Assembly (NCBI GenBank): GCA_013215105.1
Contig: JABSPL010000081.1
Location: forward strand, 1-35,951
Direction of reading: 5' to 3'
Source: Flavobacteriaceae bacterium
Lineage (GTDB): Bacteria > Bacteroidota > Bacteroidia > Flavobacteriales > Flavobacteriaceae
DNA: 35,951 nucleotides
Shown here: positions 17,792-26,040 of the stretch, piece by piece
Position numbering within the stretch: the first letter of the stretch is position 1
Layout of the letters: each line of letters begins with the position of its first letter
The notes under the pieces: generated by a model
What the model was told of the DNA's origin: nothing
Database searches by the model: none
The model's input: only the letters and a program-made list of their open reading frames with translations
Program-made: the position numbers and the translations under genes

Positions 17792-18703
17792 ATGTCAACA
17801 ATAAAACCACCATTCCTCAAAAAAGGCGATAAAATAGCAATAGTAGCTCCTGCGGGAATCATCAAAAACAAACAAACTATAAACTATGCCGTAAGTATAG
17901 CTAAGCAATGGGGTTTAGAATGCGTCTTGGCAGAGCATCTATTTGATGATTATAATCACTTTTCGGCAACTGACCAAAACAGAGCCAAAGACCTACAAAG
18001 TGCGATAGATGACAATTCTATAAAGGCTATATGGTGCGCCAGAGGAGGATATGGTTCAGTGAGAATAATAGACGAAATAAACTTTTCGGGACTAAAAACA
18101 AACCCCAAATGGATAATAGGATTTTCGGATATAACCGTAATACACTCGGTATTGAATAATATGAATATAGAGTCAATACATGCTACAATGCCTGCTAACT
18201 TGGTTTCTGAAGATAGTAATAACAACCTAGATTCTCTCAGTAAATGTTTGTTTGGAGCTGAAATAAAACACGAAATAAAACCGAATAAATACAATGTAAA
18301 AGGAATCGCTAAAGCGAAAGTAGTAGGTGGTAACCTCAGCATGCTACACAGTACTATAGGGACTCGTACTAGCCTGTCGACAGACGATAAAATACTGTTT
18401 ATAGAAGAAATAGGAGAGTATATGTATGTAATAGATAGGATGTTGCAAAACCTTAAGCGTAATGGCTTTTTCGATAATATAAAAGGTCTAATAGTCGGTA
18501 CTTTCTCGGGAATACCTGACAACGATATAGATTTCGGAGAGACTATAGAACAAGTTATCTTGGAATATATACCTAATAATATACCTGTTTGTTTTGGTTT
18601 TGAAGCTGGGCATACTTCTGTTAATAATGCTTTTGTCTTAGGGAGAGAGTTAGCTATGGAGGTGATATGTGATGAAGAAGGATTATCTGAGTTACATTGT
18701 TAA
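17792..18703 (+). CDS. LD-carboxypeptidase (S66 family)
   Basis: A 303-residue serine peptidase of the LdcA/MccF family. By family it cleaves the L,D bond of murein tetrapeptides in peptidoglycan recycling, or a related amide. Catalytic residues by pattern are Ser112 in GFSDIT, Glu205 or Glu206 in FIEEIGEY, and His274 in FEAGHTSVN. CARGGYGSVRIID (from 82) and VVGGNLSMLHSTIGT (from about 177) are conserved. No signal peptide is seen, so it should be cytoplasmic. It is divergent from the ssb-gldE operon and monocistronic; there is no strong terminator, and the OmpA-like gene starts 97 bp on. Confidence 0.9.
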   Translation: MSTIKPPFLKKGDKIAIVAPAGIIKNKQTINYAVSIAKQWGLECVLAEHLFDDYNHFSATDQNRAKDLQSAIDDNSIKAIWCARGGYGSVRIIDEINFSGLKTNPKWIIGFSDITVIHSVLNNMNIESIHATMPANLVSEDSNNNLDSLSKCLFGAEIKHEIKPNKYNVKGIAKAKVVGGNLSMLHSTIGTRTSLSTDDKILFIEEIGEYMYVIDRMLQNLKRNGFFDNIKGLIVGTFSGIPDNDIDFGETIEQVILEYIPNNIPVCFGFEAGHTSVNNAFVLGRELAMEVICDEEGLSELHC

Positions 18704-18799
18704 GTAAGTGCAATTATTTGTTTTTCAGTAAATTAATTCTTAAGCTTGTTTGTTTTCTAAGGTAAAAACAATATCTTTACTAGTAAAAAAGACATTACT

Positions 18800-20419
18800 A
18801 TGAAAAAAGCAATAATATTAACCTTAATGATAGGGAATAGTTTGTTTTCACAGATAACAAACACAGGGGAATACACTATAAAAAATTTAAGTTTAAATAC
18901 GGTTAATTCTGATTTTGGAGCTACTTTCTATAAGAATGAATATATAATATATTCTTCGTTACAGAAGGTGGAAAAGAAATCGTATTTCGGGTTGAATATA
19001 GCTACTATAGAAGGAAGTGAGATTATAAAAACAAAACCCTTTAAAGCTAATTCTGAAAATAAACACCATGAGACTAATCTGGTTTATACCAAAGACGGTA
19101 AAACGGTTTACTTTACGTCTAATAATAGTATTGCTGAAAGGAAAAATACTTATAAAAAAATAAAAACACTGTATATCTATAGAGCGAATGTAACCAAAGA
19201 AGGTAAGCATATTAATGTAAAATCTTTACCGTTTTGTGATCCTAAATACTCGGTAGCACACCCTGCTCTGAACGAAGATAATACTAAAATGTACTTTTCG
19301 TCTAATATGCCAGGAGGTTTTGGTGATAACGATATTTATGTAGTAGATATGAATAAAGATGGTAGTTTTGGAGAGCCGGTTAACCTGGGGGAAAATATAA
19401 ATACCAGTAGTAAAGAAGCTTTTCCTTTCATAAGACATGATGATATTCTTTACTATGCTAGTAATAAGGGTGATGAAAAACGTCCGAACCTCGATATATA
19501 TATGAGCTCTAAATTAGAAAATGGTTTGTTCGAAAAAGGAACTATGTTAAAAGAACCTATAAACACTCAATACGACGATTTTGGGTATATAATAAACAAA
19601 AAAAATGAAGGTTATTTTTCATCTAACAGAAGTGGAGGTGTAGGGAAGGACGATATTTATTATTTTAAAGAAACTAAAAGGTATATACGAAAATGTAATG
19701 TCGACATAGTAATAAATGTAGTAGATAGCTTAAGTAATAAAGACTTTTTAGTGGCTGATGTTACCTTGTCTACAGAAGATAAAACTAATGTTTTGATTAT
19801 TAATCAAGGAATATACAAGTACAATACTCAAGAGAATTGTTATAATTATGATTATAAAATATCGGTATCCAAGCAAGGATATCATCCTTATTCTAATATT
19901 CTAAATATAGAGAAAGGATCTGAAAAGATAGAAGTAAATGTTAAGATTTTGAAAATAAGAGTTATCCCTAGAGTTGTAAATATATTTTGTAAGCTTCCTT
20001 ATTTTGAAAACATAGAAACTCTGGATAGAGGTCTTTCTGAAAAAAACTACACTTTAAAGATTACAATACCAAAACAAATAAAAATATACTATAAGTTTGG
20101 TTCTCATGTTATAGCTGATGAGTCTGTAAATAAAATGAGTCAACTGATAGAGTTTGTAAAAATAAATTCGAACTATAATATAAAAATAGAAAGCTATACC
20201 GACTACAAAGGGTCTAAAGAATACAACGAGAAATTATCTTATGAAAGAGCTAATACTATAAATAAAGCTATAATAAGTAAAGGTGTTAAAAAAGATAGAC
20301 TAACAATAATAAATCATGGAGAAATACCTAAGGATGCCAGATGTGAAACAGACAAAGTGTATGATTACAATCACCGTAAGATGAGTAGGAAAGTTGTACT
20401 ATCTATAGTTAAAATTTAA
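18800..20419 (+). CDS. OmpA-family protein with PD40 propeller repeats
   Basis: A 539-residue exported protein with a signal peptide (KKAIILTLMIGNSLFS, about 1-17). A beta-propeller with PD40-like repeats covers about 35-290; clear blades are LVYTKDGKTVYFTSNN, MYFSSNMPGGFGDNDIYVVD and GYFSSNRSGGVGKDDIYYF. A carboxypeptidase-regulatory-like sandwich follows (about 300-390), then a C-terminal OmpA peptidoglycan-binding domain (about 425-539; IKIESYTDYKGSKEYNEKLS, YERANTINKAIISKGV). The usual NRRTE end of OmpA domains reads HRKMSRKV. Such proteins sit at the outer membrane-peptidoglycan interface; some Bacteroidota relatives (PorE) serve the type IX secretion system, but I cannot assign that here. 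It abuts the convergent MFS gene with no gap. Confidence 0.82.
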   Translation: MKKAIILTLMIGNSLFSQITNTGEYTIKNLSLNTVNSDFGATFYKNEYIIYSSLQKVEKKSYFGLNIATIEGSEIIKTKPFKANSENKHHETNLVYTKDGKTVYFTSNNSIAERKNTYKKIKTLYIYRANVTKEGKHINVKSLPFCDPKYSVAHPALNEDNTKMYFSSNMPGGFGDNDIYVVDMNKDGSFGEPVNLGENINTSSKEAFPFIRHDDILYYASNKGDEKRPNLDIYMSSKLENGLFEKGTMLKEPINTQYDDFGYIINKKNEGYFSSNRSGGVGKDDIYYFKETKRYIRKCNVDIVINVVDSLSNKDFLVADVTLSTEDKTNVLIINQGIYKYNTQENCYNYDYKISVSKQGYHPYSNILNIEKGSEKIEVNVKILKIRVIPRVVNIFCKLPYFENIETLDRGLSEKNYTLKITIPKQIKIYYKFGSHVIADESVNKMSQLIEFVKINSNYNIKIESYTDYKGSKEYNEKLSYERANTINKAIISKGVKKDRLTIINHGEIPKDARCETDKVYDYNHRKMSRKVVLSIVKI

Positions 20420-21634
20420 CTATTTCATTCTTACTTTTATAATTACAGAAGATATCAAAGTAAGAATTCCTATGAACAGAATAGCTATGTTTATATTGTA
20501 ATAATCGGCTATTAGACCAGTTAGTATAGCTCCTATTGCGTAACCCATATCTCTCCATAGTCTGAATATCCCTATGCTTTTGGCTCTATCGGTAGGGTTA
20601 GTGTTTTCGGCTATAGATGCTAAGAAAGTAGGGTAAACCATAGCTGTACCCCAACCCAAAAAAGCAGATAAAACCACATATTGACTAAAACTATCGGCAT
20701 AAGCTAGCATAAACAAAGCTATAGCTTGCACTAACATACCGTAAAACATCATTTGCTTTTTAGGGTATTTATCAGCCATTTTACCAGTAAACAACTGACC
20801 TATTCCCCACACAGCAGGGTATATTGCTGTAATTATTCCTATTTCTTGTATCGTAAAGTATTTACTAGCTAGTAATATGGGAAATATACCCCAAACCATA
20901 CCGTCGTTAAGGTTGTTGACAAGCCCTGCTTGCGATACCGAACCTAAGTTTTTGTGTTTCCAGGTAGTATCCCAAAACACATTGTTAAGTAAAGGAACTT
21001 TGCTGAATTTTCCTTCTTTGGCTACATGTCCTCGGGTGTCTTTGACTAAGAAAACACTAGAGAGAAGACCAAATACTACCAAAACTACACCTATATAAAA
21101 AGGATAAGGTCTCAGCCCGTATTCACCAGCTATATAACCTGTCAAGAAAGCTACAGCTGCCACCGATATATAACCAGCAAACTCGTTAAGCCCCATTGCA
21201 AAACCCCTTTGCTTTTCGCCTACCAAATCTATTTTCATTACCACAGTACTACTCCATGCCAATCCCTGATTGATACCTAACAGTACATTTGCTACTATTA
21301 TCCAATTCCAATCGGGGGCATACATCAATACAAAAGGAATAGGGATACCAAATAACCAGCCGAGTATTAATAAGTTTTTCCTACCATATTTGTTAGCCAA
21401 AACACCGGCATAATAGTTTGTAATTGCCTTAGTAACTCCAAAAACTATTATAAACGATAGTATAACAGTCTTAACTGCTAAGCCAAATTCTTTTTCGGCT
21501 ATCTCTGGCAATATTGACCTTTCCAGACCTACCATTCCTCCTACAAAGGCGTTTACTATAACTAATATTGTAAATTGTTTCCAATTTTCTTTTAAGCCTA
21601 GCTTTATATCTTTGATAGGTTGTGTTTTGGGCAA
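20420..21634 (-). CDS. MFS transporter
   Basis: A 404-residue major facilitator protein with 12 predicted hydrophobic segments. The loop-2/3 motif is present as GVLANKYGRKNLL and a weaker copy as GKMADKYPKKQMM in the second half. NQGLAWSSTVVMKIDLVGEKQRGFAMGLNEFAGY is split around the fourth and fifth helices. The substrate is unknown; the overall layout resembles drug/metabolite efflux or uptake carriers of the inner membrane. Its stop codon directly abuts that of the convergent OmpA-like gene (20419/20420), so there is no room for a separate terminator. It is the last backbone gene before the accessory island. Confidence 0.85.
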   Translation of the reverse strand: MPKTQPIKDIKLGLKENWKQFTILVIVNAFVGGMVGLERSILPEIAEKEFGLAVKTVILSFIIVFGVTKAITNYYAGVLANKYGRKNLLILGWLFGIPIPFVLMYAPDWNWIIVANVLLGINQGLAWSSTVVMKIDLVGEKQRGFAMGLNEFAGYISVAAVAFLTGYIAGEYGLRPYPFYIGVVLVVFGLLSSVFLVKDTRGHVAKEGKFSKVPLLNNVFWDTTWKHKNLGSVSQAGLVNNLNDGMVWGIFPILLASKYFTIQEIGIITAIYPAVWGIGQLFTGKMADKYPKKQMMFYGMLVQAIALFMLAYADSFSQYVVLSAFLGWGTAMVYPTFLASIAENTNPTDRAKSIGIFRLWRDMGYAIGAILTGLIADYYNINIAILFIGILTLISSVIIKVRMK

Positions 21635-21698
21635 ACATAGTGAATGTTAATATGATAATATGTTACTAAAGTTACTTTTTGTGGGAGGGTTTGAATTA

Positions 21699-22019
21699 TT
21701 ACAGAATAATACTTGCATCTATATTCAAATCAATATGCAGTCTCTTTGCTATTTCTAAAGTTATTTGTCTTTTATCTTTTAAATATTCGCTTATTCTGGT
21801 AGTAGAAGTACCTAATAATTCTGCTAAGTCTTTTTGTTTAAGGTTAAGCTCTTCCATTCTTAATCTCACTACATCTATAAGCAAAGGTTTATCTATAGAC
21901 ATATATTTTTCTTCATAGTCAGCAACTTTATCCGATAGACTATCTAATAGTATAAAATCATCATCATTAACACTAGTATTATTATCTACTATTTTAAGTA
22001 ATACATCTATTTTTAAAAG
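21699..22019 (-). pseudogene. Truncated HigA-type antitoxin, no toxin partner
   Basis: From 22019 an open frame reads about 106 residues: LLKIDVLLKIVDNN, then DKVADYEEKYMSIDKPLLIDVVRLRMEELNLKQKDLAELLGTSTTRISEYLKDKRQITLEIAKRLHIDLNI in split form. This matches the HigA-type antitoxin layout: an acidic N-terminal region, an YEEKHYPI-like joint, and an XRE helix-turn-helix. The only ATG is at 21902, which keeps just the HTH half (67 residues). Upstream the frame runs straight into the resolvase remnant, so the native start has been lost. No HigB toxin is beside it. The 67-residue HTH could still be made as a solo repressor. Confidence 0.6.
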
Positions 22020-22145
22020 GCTTTCTTCCCAATAGCAACCCCTTCAAACTCCAAATACTTATAAAAAGTAGCTCTAGAAACCCCAACTTCTTTATATATC
22101 TGTTACGCTATTTCCTTTTTGCTGGTATATAAGTAGTTATCTAAA
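22013..22145 (-). pseudogene. Resolvase C-terminal scar (copy A)
   Basis: The minus strand encodes the C-terminal HTH of a serine resolvase: KEVGVSRATFYKYLEFEG, then VAIGKKAF and a stop. It is nearly identical over 120 bp to the corresponding end of the resolvase at 25438-25539, including an exact run of about 35 bp. Two bases are missing where the complete copy has the Cys codon, so the frame is broken (GNSVTDI in one frame, KEVGVS in another). The rest of the gene is absent. Its last codons overlap the open frame of the HigA remnant. Confidence 0.75.
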
Positions 22146-22329
22146 GTTTTTTAAGGGAGAAAATACTATTTAAGAGAAAGTCCAGATACCCTCGGATAAG
22201 CCTATAAAATGATTACTAAAGCTAATAATTATCATTTTACTGAATAACAATAGTATATGAAAATTTCTGAGGTAAATATTATTAATAAAACATCTATGAC
22301 ATAAACAATATTTGAAATATAATATTTAG

Positions 22330-23262
22330 TTAAAATAGTCTTTTATATCTTCTAATTACCAAATTCCAATAATCTACTTTCTTATTTTTACTCAAAAAAG
22401 AAATATTAATCAGGTCTTCTGCTATATTTTTATTTTTTAGAAGTCTTTTATAAACCGAATTTATCTGTTTGTCGTTTAGTCCCATATTTATAGCAAAGGA
22501 ATTAAAGTCTTGCTTATTCAAACGGTTTTTCTTTCCGTTTAGAGTAAGTGCTAATTCCTCTTTATCCTCTGGATTTATTATTGCTACATTTAATAAATCG
22601 TAAGCAGGAGATAAAGACCAACCCAATGGAGTTTCTATCATAGAAAAGTTTTTGAGGTGCATATCGTTATTACCAAACAAAAAACTAAACACTGTCAATT
22701 CAAAAAACTGAATTTTATCGAAAACAATATTAGTAGTATATGAGTTTAAAGCCTTAGATATTTTTTCCATTGAACTTTTATATTTATTAACGGCTTGTGT
22801 TATTTGAAACATATCTAACATATGTATTTTATCAGATTGTTCTGTTCGGTCTATCCGTTTGGTCAGATATGATAGCTCTCCTGATTTTAAACGTATCAGG
22901 GTAGGAACTGTCTTTATATCAAAAGCAGCGGCTATTTTCATAGTCAAATGCTCATTTTCGGGCATTTCAGGAAAGTTTACAGTAGGAGGTTTAAATATAT
23001 AATTACCACCCAAAGCACCAACTACAGTAAGTCTATTATCTTGTTTAGCGGACTTTTGATTTAACAAACTCATAGATAATTTGGCTTGTACACCTGGTAC
23101 CGATACGCTTCTTTCTACTATGTATTTAGCCAAATCATTCATTTGTTCCAAAGAGTAATCTAACTCAGGAGCTTGTTTGTTTCCAAAGAAACTCAAACTA
23201 CAGCCTTGATGATAATCACCTTTTTCTAATCGTTTATAGCAGTACAAACATTTATTTTTCAT
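22330..23262 (-). CDS. hipT: HipT-like Ser/Thr kinase toxin
   Basis: A 310-residue HipA-type kinase without the N-terminal HipA_N subdomain, which is a separate gene upstream. It begins with a zinc-like cluster (C5, C8, H18, C21), common in Bacteroidota HipA proteins. The kinase core has VPGVQAKLS (55-63, the Gly-rich/autophosphorylation loop region), YIFKPP (K91, ATP), FGNNDMHLKNF (catalytic D200) and SPAYDLLN (D222, metal). By family such kinases phosphorylate aminoacyl-tRNA synthetases and arrest translation. It is last in the hipB-hipS-hipT operon and overlaps hipS by 11 nt. All catalytic residues are present, so the toxin looks active. Confidence 0.85.
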   Translation of the reverse strand: MKNKCLYCYKRLEKGDYHQGCSLSFFGNKQAPELDYSLEQMNDLAKYIVERSVSVPGVQAKLSMSLLNQKSAKQDNRLTVVGALGGNYIFKPPTVNFPEMPENEHLTMKIAAAFDIKTVPTLIRLKSGELSYLTKRIDRTEQSDKIHMLDMFQITQAVNKYKSSMEKISKALNSYTTNIVFDKIQFFELTVFSFLFGNNDMHLKNFSMIETPLGWSLSPAYDLLNVAIINPEDKEELALTLNGKKNRLNKQDFNSFAINMGLNDKQINSVYKRLLKNKNIAEDLINISFLSKNKKVDYWNLVIRRYKRLF

Positions 23263-23587
23263 CTTTAATTTTTAAAGGTTTTACACTAACTGCTCCTATG
23301 CAATTGTTACAACAAGCAAGTAGAAGACCCATTCTATCAGAATTATCTATTTTCCAATTTTTAGTAGCTATATTTAGCAACCAACCTTCAGGAATCAATC
23401 CTTCAAAAAAAGGAAATAACCTGTCACTTGTATATATATTGTCGTTTACAGGCATAGAAAAACATATAAAATCATTGCTATGTTCTTTTATATATTCTGC
23501 TTGATAAACAAAGGAATATTCACCCAGATCAGACTCTTTTAATATCCCTGCAAGTTTGTCTTTATAAAATATTTCAGCTATTCTCAT
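23252..23587 (-). CDS. hipS: HipS-like subunit (HipA N-terminal domain)
   Basis: A 111-residue stand-alone HipA_N (couple_hipA) domain: AEIFYKDKLAGILKE, then FSMPVNDNIYTSDRLFPFFEGLIPEGWLL and DRMGLLLACCNNCIGAVSVKPL. In E. coli HipBST this small protein, not HipB, neutralises HipT; the same role is inferred here from gene order and domain split. It overlaps hipB by 14 nt and hipT by 11 nt, so the three are translationally coupled. A frameshifted full-length hipA is an alternative, but both halves have clean starts and overlaps, and the split matches the known tripartite system. Confidence 0.8.
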   Translation of the reverse strand: MRIAEIFYKDKLAGILKESDLGEYSFVYQAEYIKEHSNDFICFSMPVNDNIYTSDRLFPFFEGLIPEGWLLNIATKNWKIDNSDRMGLLLACCNNCIGAVSVKPLKIKDEK

Positions 23588-23801
23588 TGTCTATTTTTTC
23601 AAGTTCTCTTACCGATATAGGAGCTAATATTTGCCCAAACATAGCAAGTACTATATTAACCTTATCTAAGGATAGATTGGTTTTTCCTTGCTCTATTTTT
23701 CTGATAACCGTTAAGGCTACCCCTGCTCTATTTGCAAACTCTTCTTGAGTCAGCCCTATTGCTTTTCTTCTTTCTTTTACGAATGTAGATAAATCTTTCA
23801 T
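23574..23801 (-). CDS. hipB: HipB-like HTH repressor
   Basis: A 75-residue XRE-type DNA-binding protein: LSTFVKERRKAIGLTQEEFANRAGVALTVIRKIEQG, and a short C-terminal tail. It is the first gene of hipB-hipS-hipT. The region directly upstream has repeated TACGTATA motifs, including an 18-bp palindrome, consistent with autoregulation. In a HipBST system HipB mainly serves as DNA-binding repressor and augments HipS. Confidence 0.85.
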   Translation of the reverse strand: MKDLSTFVKERRKAIGLTQEEFANRAGVALTVIRKIEQGKTNLSLDKVNIVLAMFGQILAPISVRELEKIDNENS

Positions 23802-23901
23802 TATATGTTTTTACGTATAATACAATGCAAATATACAATATTATACGTAATTACGTATAGTTTGTATGGCTGAGTCGTTTTTATATGTTTTTACGTATAA
23901 T
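23801..23901 (-). promoter_or_regulatory. hipBST promoter and operator array
   Basis: TATATTTG on the minus strand at 23828-23835 is a good -7 box, giving a leader of about 20 nt. A perfect 18-bp palindrome, tatacgtaattacgtata (23842-23859), lies just upstream over the expected -33 region. An identical 21-bp repeat, holding ttacgtataat, occurs at 23801-23821 (over the start codon) and 23881-23901. Four copies of TACGTATA-type half-sites in 100 bp suggest cooperative HipB binding. Confidence 0.7.
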
Positions 23902-24214
23902 TTATGTGTATAATATTTTTATCTAATTATTAATTAATAATCCTTATAAGGTTTTTTCCCTAAGAGATGTGAATTAAAACAACTCACTTAACCCCTTCAA
24001 TAATATACAATAAGGAAAAACACACTCGCAAAAACAGGTAACAAGGCAGTTATTAGGTATAAGTATATTGGCTGATTAGTAAAACCTCATATAACTTTAA
24101 AATAAAACCAAAACATAATGTTTTTTTTAGTTTTTAATATTAATTTAGCTAATTAAAGCATAAAACAAAAAAACCTAAACATCAAAAGTACAAGGCTTTA
24201 TAATTAAAAAAAAC
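23902..24214. other. Intergenic region before LRR gene
   Basis: About 310 bp, strongly AT-rich, between the hip operators and the LRR lipoprotein start. No ORF, RNA gene or clear -7 box is seen. A segment at 24011-24035 partly resembles 31657-31680 past the ATPase gene, which is too weak to call. Confidence 0.5.
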
Positions 24215-25263
24215 ATGAAAACAATCAAATTGCTAGTATTATCACTGTTATTTATTCTTATCAGTTGTAACGATAAAGAAGAGACTGAAACACCTGAAAC
24301 TGAAAACCCACAAGGAACAGGAGAAACTGAAGGAGAAACTGATGTTACTTTTAGTTATGCTACTGACTATATGGTAATAAAAGACCTTATGGAAGGTGTT
24401 ACTTTAGGAGACGAGGAAATAAACAGTATAGAATGGAAAGACAATGTAGACGATATTACTCTAGCAGATATACATAAGTTGGTGGGCTTTATGAGTTATA
24501 GCAAAGATGTTTCTATATATACTTAAATAATAATAGAATATATTATTTAAGTATATCTGATACTTATGAAATAGTTGCACTTCCTAAAAGCATAGGTAAC
24601 CTTAGAGAACTTAGATCGCTAAGCTTAAGGAATTTAAACAGGTTTGAAAGTGTAATTTTAAGTAATCTTAGTTCTATTACTACATTTACCAGTTTATATA
24701 TAGAAGGTCTTAAAAACATAAGTTCTTTACCTGAAAGCATAGGTGACCTAACTGCTCTTACTGAATTACATATAGCAAACAATGATAAACTAACCTCTTT
24801 ACCTGAAAGCATAAGTAAGCTGACTGCTCTTACTAGTTTAAGTATATGGAATAATGATAAACTAACATCTCTATCACTAGACAATATGACTACCCTTACT
24901 AGTTTAGATATATCAGATAATGATGCCCTAATATCTATACCTGAAAGCATAAGTAATATAGCTAATCTTACTAGTTTATATATAAGAGATAATGACAAAC
25001 TAATATCTTTACCTGAAAGCATAGGTGACCTAACTGCTCTTACTAGTTTAAGTATAAGATATAATAACAACCTAACATCTTTACCTGAGAGCATAGGTAA
25101 GCTGACTGCTCTTATAGGTTTAGATATAAGCTATAATAATAGTCTTAAATGCCTACCTCAAAGCGTATGGGATTTATCTGACCAATGGGGCCAATGGGGT
25201 GGTTATTATACTGATGACTTCGAAACTACCCTAACCACAAACGATACAGACTGTTCACAATAA
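24215..25263 (+). pseudogene. Leucine-rich-repeat lipoprotein, frameshifted at (TA)4
   Basis: The first frame (24215-24526) has a lipoprotein signal (KLLVLSLLFILISC), an acidic Glu/Thr-rich linker and a compact domain ending SKDVSIYT-stop. A second frame, open from 24502 to 25263, carries on with YYLSISDTYEIVALPKSIG and about nine LRRs of 23-24 residues (consensus LTSLSI.NNDKLTSLPESIG), then a capped end with DTDCSQ. Removing one TA unit in 24514-24521 joins them as SIYLNNN, for 348 residues in total. The LRRs are similar at DNA level: 39 bp are identical at 24724-24762 and 25006-25044. The product would be a surface-exposed binding protein. It may be phase-variable or simply broken; an internal start at 24886 could give the last repeats alone. 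Confidence 0.75.
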
Positions 25264-25279
25264 AACATAATTACAAATA

Positions 25280-25376
25280 AACACACTATATTTGTAAAAC
25301 ACATAAAACCAAAGAGCCTTTTAAATTATAACGATTTAAAAGGCTTTTTGGCTCAAAACGTGTACTATAGTGTGTT
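25280..25376. repeat. Nested inverted repeat with terminator core
   Basis: Outer arms aacacactata (25280-25290) and tatagtgtgtt (25366-25376) are perfect 11-bp inverted repeats. Inside is a long hairpin, 25309-25326 with 25334-25351 (about 18 pairs with one G-U), followed by no long T-run but with T5 inside its arm. The inner hairpin is a good terminator for the LRR gene and, in reverse, for the resolvase transcript. The outer arms make the whole 97-bp unit look like a miniature element. Confidence 0.55.
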
Positions 25377-25437
25377 ATTAAAAACTAAACTACTTAAATA
25401 TATATAAATAAAAGGGTTATAAGCCAAGGTTTTGACC

Positions 25438-25539
25438 TTAAGAGGCTTTCTTCCCAATGCTAACTTTTTCAAACTCCAAATACTTATAAAAAGTAGCTCT
25501 AGAAACCTCAATTTCTTTGCATATATCAGTTACGCTATT
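25438..25539 (-). other. Unread resolvase HTH domain after premature TAA
   Basis: Immediately downstream of the resolvase stop (25540-25542) the same frame stays open to 25438 and encodes NSVTDICKEIEVSRATFYKY, then LEFEKVSIGKKAS and a stop. This is the normal C-terminal HTH of a small serine recombinase. The scar at 22013-22145 has GGA (Gly) where this copy has TAA, so the stop is a secondary mutation. Readthrough would give about 197 residues. Confidence 0.75.
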
Positions 25540-26034
25540 TTATTTTTGTTGATACATATAAGCTACTAATTTAGCTTTAACCTCTGCTTTTTTAGTAAGT
25601 CCTCCTGGTCTTCCTCCAACTCTACCTCTTAACTTAGCAGCTTCTAAACCTGCATTGGTTCGTTCTATTATTATATCTCTCTCTAATTGTGAAATAGCCG
25701 AAAACATAGTGAAGATGAATTTACCTTGAGAAGAACCAGTATCTAAGAAAGGTTCTTGTATGCTTTTAAAATCAATACCCTTAGTATTGAATTCTTCCAT
25801 CAATTGAGCTAGATGTATAGTACTCCTAGCTATTCTATCAATCTTCCATACGAGTAAGACATCTCCTTTTTTTAACCTAGTTAAAAGCTCGTCTAAACCT
25901 TTTCTCTTTTCTTTAGCTCCTGAAGATATATCTATATATATATTCTTTGGATCTATATTTTCTTTTTTAAAAGCATCTAACTGTAAATCGAAGTTTTGAG
26001 CTTCAGTGGAAATTCTTGCGTATGCGAATATCAT
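25540..26034 (-). CDS. Serine resolvase/invertase lacking its HTH domain
   Basis: A 164-residue catalytic domain of a small serine recombinase. YARISTEAQN carries the nucleophile S9; DVLLVWKIDRIARS and TMFSAISQLERDIIIERTNAGLEAAK hold the conserved Arg residues and the E helix. It ends at YMYQQK with an in-frame TAA, just before the DNA-binding HTH, which is still encoded downstream. As made, it could assemble but would bind its site poorly. It starts 6 bp after the abiEii stop on the same strand, so it is read with the AbiE operon and has no promoter of its own. Pieces of a second resolvase gene lie at 22013-22145 and 27821-27873. Confidence 0.85.
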   Translation of the reverse strand: MIFAYARISTEAQNFDLQLDAFKKENIDPKNIYIDISSGAKEKRKGLDELLTRLKKGDVLLVWKIDRIARSTIHLAQLMEEFNTKGIDFKSIQEPFLDTGSSQGKFIFTMFSAISQLERDIIIERTNAGLEAAKLRGRVGGRPGGLTKKAEVKAKLVAYMYQQK

Positions 26035-26040
26035 AGGTTA

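Noticed and set aside
17956-18522. Minus-strand frame of 188 codons inside the LD-carboxypeptidase gene
   Set aside because: Antisense shadow; the plus strand has all S66 catalytic residues.
22200-22245. Hairpin aaaatgat/atcatttt as hipT terminator
   Set aside because: Only 8 A/T-dominated pairs with a long loop and no T-run on the minus strand.
23801-23901. Two identical 21-bp repeats as a CRISPR or attachment pair
   Set aside because: They lie at the hipB start with further TACGTATA half-sites, so operators explain them better.
24564-25094. Minus-strand open frame of 176 codons opposite the LRR gene
   Set aside because: Its repeats (LMLSGKD...) are the mirror of the LRR DNA repeats; the sense strand has a signal peptide and real LRRs.
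24720-25110. Regular repeats suggestive of a CRISPR array
   Set aside because: Period is about 70 bp without unique spacers, and the repeats encode LRRs in frame.
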